NCBI GenBank assembly: GCA_902789415.1
Contig: CADAOD010000003.1
Span: 86,691 to 150,690 of the forward strand
DNA from: an uncultured Prevotellaceae bacterium
GTDB lineage: Bacteria; Bacteroidota; Bacteroidia; Bacteroidales; Bacteroidaceae
Direction of reading: 5' to 3'
Length of the DNA stretch: 64,000 nt
This document shows, one piece after another, positions 60,697-64,000 of this stretch (the stretch's first letter is position 1; every line of letters begins with the position of its first letter). The position numbers and the translations under genes were made by a program. Below the pieces are notes generated by a model. The model was not told the origin of the DNA, made no database searches, and worked only from the letters and a program-made list of their open reading frames with translations.

Positions 60697-62007
60697 ATGA
60701 AAAAGTATGTTGTTTGCCTTATGATGGCAAGTGCGGTAGCTGCTCAGGCTCAAATCGCACGTTTTTCAGGTAAGACAGCACTCGAAGAGATTGCTGCCGA
60801 CAAGTTCTTAGCTGCTGGTAACATGACCGACTACGATCATCTGCCACGCACGCCACTCACCGCTGCCCCCAAGGGTTACGAGCCTTACTACCTATCGCAT
60901 TATGGTAGGCATGGCGCACGCTACCTGCTTGAGGAGAACGATTATGCCATGCCTGTGCAAACCTTGCGCAAGGCTAAGTTTGCTGGTAAGCTGACCCCGC
61001 TGGGCGATAAGGTACTGGCTAAGCTCGACTCGATGCAGAAGACTACAAAGGACCGTTTGGGCGATTTGACTGCCACTGGTCAGCGTCAGCACCATGGTAT
61101 CGCCAAGCGCATGGCGCAGAACTTCCCTGAGATCTTCAAGACACCTAATTTGCCCATACACTCGGTATCAACCACTTCTATCCGTGCCATTATCTCTATG
61201 ATGGCCGAATGCGAGGAACTGCAGGCAGCCAATCCATCGGCCCGTATCTTTAACGATGCCAGCAAGGCTGATATGCATTATATGAACTACTCGCCCTCGC
61301 GCCAGGAGCGCGGCATGGGCATGCCACAGATGAACGTGATGCGTGCCATGCAGAAGCAACAGGCCATGAGCGACAGTTTAAAGCACCCTGAGCGCCTGAT
61401 GCAGCAGCTTTTTAACGATCAGCACTGGGTGTACCTGAACGTAACCACCGGCTCGTTGATGAGCAAGATTGCCGATGTGGCGCTGAACATGCAGAGTCAT
61501 GATGGCGATGCCACCCTGCTGGAACTCTTTACTCCCGAGGAACTGCGCGATCTGTGGCGTAGCAACAACCTGTATTGGTATCTGTTGTATAGTAATGCAC
61601 CACAGACGGGTGGCAAGATGCAGTGGAACCAGAAGAATCTGCTGAAGAATATCATTGAAACGGCCGATACCGTTACCCAGAAACAGGTTTCTTTGCGATT
61701 TGGTCACGACACCGTGGTACTGCCTCTGTTGTGTATGCTGGATTTGGATGGAGCGGCCGTACAGGTAGATAATCTCGACGAGCTCGAAAACTCATTCCGT
61801 ACCTACTATCTTATCCCCACAGGCTGCAACGTGCAGTTTATTTTCTATCGCCCCAAAAAGGGAAAGACAGGCGATATATTAGTAAAGGTACTGTTTAACG
61901 AGCGCGAGGCCCACATGCCGCTTAAAACCGATACCTGGCCCTACTACAAGTGGAAGGACGTTCGCGAGTACTACTTAGCCAAATTGGCCGAACAGGAAAA
62001 GAAATAA
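60697..62007 (+). CDS. MINPP-like histidine phosphatase, secreted
   Basis: A 436-residue clade-2 histidine phosphatase with signal peptide ending AAQAQ. The nucleophile motif is LSHYGRHGARYLLEEND near residue 70, and the proton-donor block is SLRFGHDTVVLPLLCML near 340. It is related to the N-terminal half of the fusion at 243-3458 but carries no glycosidase. Bacterial MINPP enzymes of Bacteroides release phosphate from phytate. The ATG at 60697 is chosen because the longer frame overlaps the preceding gene; 43 bp separate it from that gene, so it may be the end of the same operon. A terminator follows. Confidence 0.87.
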   Translation: MKKYVVCLMMASAVAAQAQIARFSGKTALEEIAADKFLAAGNMTDYDHLPRTPLTAAPKGYEPYYLSHYGRHGARYLLEENDYAMPVQTLRKAKFAGKLTPLGDKVLAKLDSMQKTTKDRLGDLTATGQRQHHGIAKRMAQNFPEIFKTPNLPIHSVSTTSIRAIISMMAECEELQAANPSARIFNDASKADMHYMNYSPSRQERGMGMPQMNVMRAMQKQQAMSDSLKHPERLMQQLFNDQHWVYLNVTTGSLMSKIADVALNMQSHDGDATLLELFTPEELRDLWRSNNLYWYLLYSNAPQTGGKMQWNQKNLLKNIIETADTVTQKQVSLRFGHDTVVLPLLCMLDLDGAAVQVDNLDELENSFRTYYLIPTGCNVQFIFYRPKKGKTGDILVKVLFNEREAHMPLKTDTWPYYKWKDVREYYLAKLAEQEKK

Positions 62008-62010
62008 AAA

Positions 62011-62046
62011 AGGCCCTCAGGAGTTTGAACTCTTGAGGGCTTCTTT
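62011..62046 (+). terminator. Terminator of the histidine phosphatase gene
   Basis: Stem GCCCTCAGGAGTT and AACTCTTGAGGGC (one mismatch) with a short loop, followed by a T-rich run. Confidence 0.85.
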
Positions 62047-62051
62047 TAGTG

Positions 62052-62096
62052 TGGACCAGCCTGGGCTTGAACCAAGGACCTCCAGATTATGAGTCT
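62052..62096 (-). other. 3' fragment of a tRNA-Met(CAT) gene, attachment site
   Basis: On the minus strand this reads from the anticodon loop (AGACTCATAATCTGG) through the T-arm CTTGG-TTCAAGC-CCAGG to the acceptor strand CTGGTCCA. The 3' half, about 45 nt, is well formed, but upstream of the loop the anticodon stem does not continue (GAAAAGA instead of CCAGA) and no D-arm follows. It is therefore a fragment left by integration at the anticodon region, not a working tRNA gene. Confidence 0.82.
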
Positions 62097-62255
62097 TTTC
62101 CATGGTGCTTTCATAGAATTTCAAAAAATCCTAAATATCGGTAAATAAATGAGTTGCAAATTTTGCAGTTTGCATTGCACTGAATTTAGAGGTCTATGTT
62201 CACATCATGTTCACCAAAATATAGTTGGAAACATTGATAAATAAAGGGTTTAGCT

Positions 62256-63740
62256 ATGCCAAAGAAGAAATTCATGTTCACTGAATCGGCTGATTTAGCC
62301 AATTTCAACTACAAGGGAATCTATGTGTCCCTTACTATTGATATACGCAAGTGGGCCGTTACAAAGAGAGATGAAGCTGGCCATCCGTTGGAGCACGACC
62401 AACTTCAGGAGTTGCCAATTGTTCTAAGAATAACCAAGGATTCCAAGCGTCTCTATTTGCCAATAGGTGAAAAATGCAAATGGAATGATTGGTTGGAAAT
62501 GTGCAAGCACGAGCAAAGTACAAGAGTGAGAAGTGATTCCGAGAAACGCGCACAACTAAAGAAGCATATCACCAATCTGAAGCCAATAGTTTATGAGATG
62601 GCCGATGCTGGTACTTTTTCCCTTGCCCGGATCAAAGATAGGTACAATGGAATTTCAAATGACGATGTCACCATATACACTATTTGGGACGAGTATATTC
62701 AAGAGAAGAAGAATGAAGGAGAATTTGGGACGGCTGGTGTGGGCAAAGACACTCGGAATCGTTTTATTAGAGACAATGGTAGAGAGGTTAAGTTTTCTGA
62801 GATAAACTTTGATTTCGTACAAGATTGGGTGAGAAAGATGCAGAAGGCCAAATTGAGCACAACATATATCGGTATTAATCTACGCACTTTTCGTACTATG
62901 GTAAATAGAGCCATCAGAAAAGGTTATGTTAAAGGTAATACGGAGGAAATGTTCAAGGACTCTGGCTATAACCAAATGGAAAGCCGGAAGGATTGCTTTA
63001 TGGCGGTGACAGTCTTTCAGCAGCTATATGAGTTTTGGGAGAAGGGTGAAGCAAAAGATGAGAATGGCAAGGAACTCTTTATTCCAAGGGACAAAAATGC
63101 GCTATTTCGCGACCTTGGCCTGTTTCTTTTTATGTATTTTGCCAATGGGCAGAATTTGGCTGACACACTTCGTTTGGAATATGATAACTGGTATTTTTCT
63201 TCACAAGGAAAACAACTGAGATTCCAAAGGCATAAGACAAAAGGTCGTACTAAAGGTGGCAGTGAAGTCATCTTCCCTGTTACGCCAGAGATACAGAAGA
63301 TTCTTGACAGGTATGGCAACAAACCAAAACTGGGTGAACGCGTTTTCCCCATTTTGGACAAGTCTAAAACTCCAGAACAAGAGTTGTGGGTGATACAACG
63401 CTACAATAAATACATTCGCAAACATATGAAGAAAGTAGCCGCGCTATTGAAATTAGAGCAGACACCCACCTCAACTTGGGCGCGTCATAGTTTCGCAACA
63501 AATCTGAACAATTCTGGATGCGTTCCACGGGAATATATACAAAGTAGTATGGCACATAGCTCCAACAATGATATTACGTCAAAATATATTGGCTCATATC
63601 CGCTACCCAAGATGCAGGAGTATAATTCATATTTGCTAAAAATCCCACAAACCGTTAATAGCACGGAAGATTTGCTCAATATACTTAAAGCTATGAGCGA
63701 GGAGGAGCGTGCGGCACTGATGGAAGAGGCTTCTAAATAG
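62256..63740 (+). CDS. Tyrosine recombinase (integrase) of the tRNA-Met island
   Basis: A 494-residue integrase, longer than the one at 22512-23732 and only distantly related. The core-binding domain is at about 145-240 (IWDEYIQEKKNEG to LRTFRTMVNRAI) and the catalytic domain follows. Catalytic blocks are HKTKGRTKGG (Lys), STWARHSFATNLNN (His/Arg), SMAHSSNNDITSKYIGSY (His and Tyr). At the first-Arg position it reads YFANGQNLADTLRL, so the usual Arg is not seen. It starts 160 bp from the tRNA fragment and should act on it. Confidence 0.92.
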   Translation: MPKKKFMFTESADLANFNYKGIYVSLTIDIRKWAVTKRDEAGHPLEHDQLQELPIVLRITKDSKRLYLPIGEKCKWNDWLEMCKHEQSTRVRSDSEKRAQLKKHITNLKPIVYEMADAGTFSLARIKDRYNGISNDDVTIYTIWDEYIQEKKNEGEFGTAGVGKDTRNRFIRDNGREVKFSEINFDFVQDWVRKMQKAKLSTTYIGINLRTFRTMVNRAIRKGYVKGNTEEMFKDSGYNQMESRKDCFMAVTVFQQLYEFWEKGEAKDENGKELFIPRDKNALFRDLGLFLFMYFANGQNLADTLRLEYDNWYFSSQGKQLRFQRHKTKGRTKGGSEVIFPVTPEIQKILDRYGNKPKLGERVFPILDKSKTPEQELWVIQRYNKYIRKHMKKVAALLKLEQTPTSTWARHSFATNLNNSGCVPREYIQSSMAHSSNNDITSKYIGSYPLPKMQEYNSYLLKIPQTVNSTEDLLNILKAMSEEERAALMEEASK

Positions 63741-63801
63741 GTTATAACTCGGCGCAATCTGGCAAAAAAGTCAGGATTGCGCCAACTTATAAAGCATGGA
63801 A

Positions 63802-63913
63802 CGGAACAAGTGGGCATATTTATGGTTTTAGAAACGGAATAAGTGGGTATGTTTGCGGTGGCAAAATCGGAATAAGTTGGCAAAATTATTGCTAAAACTA
63901 CGGAATAAGTGGA
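63802..63913. repeat. Four direct repeats of CGGAATAAGTGGG at 33-bp period
   Basis: Copies start at 63802 (CGGAACAAGTGGG), 63835, 63868 (CGGAATAAGTTGG) and 63901, exactly 33 bp apart. The spacers share little. They lie between the integrase stop and the next promoter, where arm-type recombinase sites or regulatory iterons are plausible. Confidence 0.85.
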
Positions 63914-63942
63914 TTTTTCTTTGCTGAATAAAGATTTTATTG

Positions 63943-63950
63943 TAATTTTG
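63943..63950 (+). promoter_or_regulatory. -7 promoter element for the gene leaving the window
   Basis: TAATTTTG, 24 bp before the ATG at 63975. Confidence 0.65.
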
Positions 63951-63974
63951 CAGCGAAATTTTAATGACATTGTT

Positions 63975-64000
63975 ATGCTTGAACGTAAATTCACTTCATT
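63975..64000 (+). CDS. First codons of a gene cut by the window edge
   Basis: MLERKFTS and then the window ends. This opening resembles that of Bacteroidota AAA+ ATPases of the DUF4143 type, but eight residues cannot prove it. A second ATG at 63964 opens another frame (MTLLCLNVNSLH) and cannot be excluded. Confidence 0.35.

Larger units (their letters stand above)
62052..64000. mobile_element. Left end of an integrative element at tRNA-Met, continuing past the window
   Basis: The tRNA fragment, an integrase reading away from it, and a repeat array next to a new promoter make the typical left end of a genomic island. The reconstituted complete tRNA gene is expected at the far end, to the right. 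About 160 bp between the tRNA fragment and the integrase show no gene. Confidence 0.7.

Noticed and set aside
63485-63994. 169-codon minus-strand frame with PTYS-type repeats
   Set aside because: Half of it is antisense to the integrase; the peptide repeats come from the 33-bp DNA repeats, whose period keeps frame.

Overview
The window looks like the chromosome of a Prevotella/Segatella-type gut or rumen member of the Bacteroidota. This rests on SusC/SusD pairs, GH92, GH127 and GH28 carbohydrate enzymes, about twenty copies of the Bacteroidota -7 promoter element TAnnTTTG just upstream of genes, weak ribosome binding sites, DUF6078 and VirE-type genes, and IntDOT-like integrases. No rRNA gene or complete tRNA gene was found.

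0-16.6 kb is a phosphate and mannoside block. After the tail of a GH3 glucosidase come three minus-strand genes: a secreted histidine-phosphatase/GH92 mannosidase fusion, a TPR histidine kinase and a second GH92. Next are a PiT phosphate permease preceded by a 33-residue membrane peptide, and a divergent Na/Pi cotransporter with a PhoU domain. The two transporters share an intergenic region holding two arrays of TGTAAC half-sites at exact 11-bp spacing, one facing each gene, which reads as a divergent Pho-box promoter. A lipoprotein TPR histidine kinase and a PhoB/PhoR-like pair close the block.

16.7-23.9 kb is a probable integrative element. It is bounded by a 19-bp near-identical direct repeat, with a tyrosine recombinase at the right end, two small excisionase-like HTH proteins, and an operon of an 81-residue HTH protein plus two different dynamin-like GTPases. 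The operon is a candidate defence system.

24-36.8 kb returns to the core genome: queC, an M16 peptidase, an operon of GPH sugar transporter, GH43 and ECF sigma factor, a divergent acetylesterase/GPH transporter pair, a TPR lipoprotein PP2C (SpoIIE-type) phosphatase, a free-standing carbohydrate-binding-like domain and a nucleoside kinase.

36.8-39.1 kb is accessory: a 22-bp palindromic tandem repeat array, then a VirE-like ATPase gene broken by one in-frame TGA and flanked by roughly 90-100-bp inverted repeats built from CAGCACTCCC iterons at 12-bp spacing, then a DUF6078 gene.

39.2-53.8 kb is a pectin/arabinan utilisation region: CE6-like esterase, GH51, GH127, PfkB sugar kinase, GH28, SusC, SusD and a second GH28. 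The inferred flow is outer-membrane uptake of pectic oligosaccharides by SusCD, side-chain removal by GH51/GH127/esterases, backbone cleavage by the two GH28 enzymes, and phosphorylation of a released sugar.

53.8-62 kb holds a DUF3857/transglutaminase pair (one with the catalytic Cys missing), an NMT1/THI5-like binding protein in an operon with a Cache-HAMP-PP2C sensor phosphatase, and a MINPP-like histidine phosphatase. From 62.05 kb a second integrative element begins inside a 3' fragment of a tRNA-Met(CAT) gene, with its integrase, a four-copy 33-bp-period repeat, and the first codons of a gene that leaves the window.
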